DNA from: Clostridium_AD sp047624165
Lineage (GTDB): Bacteria > Bacillota > Clostridia > Clostridiales > Clostridiaceae
NCBI GenBank assembly: GCA_047624165.1
Contig: JBLHPD010000289.1
Span: forward strand, 1 to 5,118
Length of the DNA stretch: 5,118 nt
Direction: 5' to 3'
Shown here piece after piece: positions 5,036 to 5,118 of this stretch (positions within the stretch are counted from its first letter, which is position 1; every line of letters starts with the position of its first letter). The position numbers and the translations under genes were made by a program. The notes under the pieces were generated by a model. That model made no database searches, was not told where the DNA came from, and saw only the letters and a list, made by a program, of their open reading frames with translations.

Positions 5036-5118
5036 CTGAACTATTCCAAATTTTAACTTGTTAAACTTGAATATATTGTAAAATGCTAAAAAAATAGCAA
5101 TAAAAAATTTAATTAAGG
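5036..5118. other. Noncoding AT-rich right end with small dyads
   Basis: I see no supported gene here. TTTAAC-TT-GTTAAA (5052-5065) is a perfect 14-base palindrome, and TGCTA/TAGCA (5084-5088 and 5095-5099) flank six A residues. A minus-strand frame is open from the edge to a TAA at 5021 (about 32 codons, hydrophobic then basic), but it has no recognisable motif and may be chance. The stretch may be the 5' leader of a plus-strand gene starting just past 5118. Confidence 0.3.

Noticed and set aside
5021..5118. Minus-strand frame open from the right edge to a TAA at 5021
   Set aside because: About 32 codons of hydrophobic and basic residues with no motif; in DNA this AT-rich, chance open frames of this length are plausible. 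Noted within the right-end entry only.
1..5118. CRISPR array, tRNA, rRNA, insertion sequence or prophage signal
   Set aside because: No regularly spaced repeats, cloverleaf, transposase or phage-like genes were seen on either strand.

Overview
This is an AT-rich, Gram-positive-type window with AAGGAG-like ribosome binding sites. It is most likely from a Clostridium or a related anaerobic Firmicute; that call rests on base composition and protein style, not on a search. It carries part of a nitrate/nitrite metabolism locus: a nitrate/nitrite transporter, three genes for the late steps of molybdenum cofactor synthesis, a Crp/Fnr-family regulator and a nitrite channel. The nitrate or nitrite reductase itself is not in the window and probably lies beyond an edge.

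Plus strand, 1-3042: a tightly packed run of narK (3' part only, open to the left edge), moeA, mobB and mobA. narK and moeA overlap at ATGA, moeA and mobB overlap by 23 bases, and mobA follows after 91 bases with its own strong ribosome binding site. MoeA inserts molybdate into molybdopterin. MobA attaches GMP to give the bis-MGD cofactor used by bacterial nitrate reductases. MobB is a GTP-binding helper of MobA. Together with a NarK-type transporter this points to a molybdenum-dependent nitrate reductase.

Minus strand, 3104-4745: a Crp/Fnr-family regulator and, upstream of it, a NirC-type nitrite transporter that begins at TTG. A very long hairpin with a T-run separates them, and the regulator has a recognisable promoter of its own.

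Right end, 4746-5118: no full gene, but dense signals. They include a perfect Crp-type operator (TGTGA-N6-TCACA) inside a terminator-like hairpin, a 9+4+9 palindrome just upstream of the nirC ribosome binding site, and a 25-codon minus-strand frame that resembles the tail of an EAL domain. There is also a second, related operator (TGTAA-N6-TTACT) and a tandem pair of small hairpins, possibly the leader of a gene beyond the right edge. The regulator's recognition helix carries the SRETxxR pattern that reads GTGA in E. coli CRP. The simplest model is that it controls nirC, and perhaps a divergent gene beyond the window, through these two sites. I see no clearly new system. The regulatory architecture at 4764-4948 is the part most worth following up.
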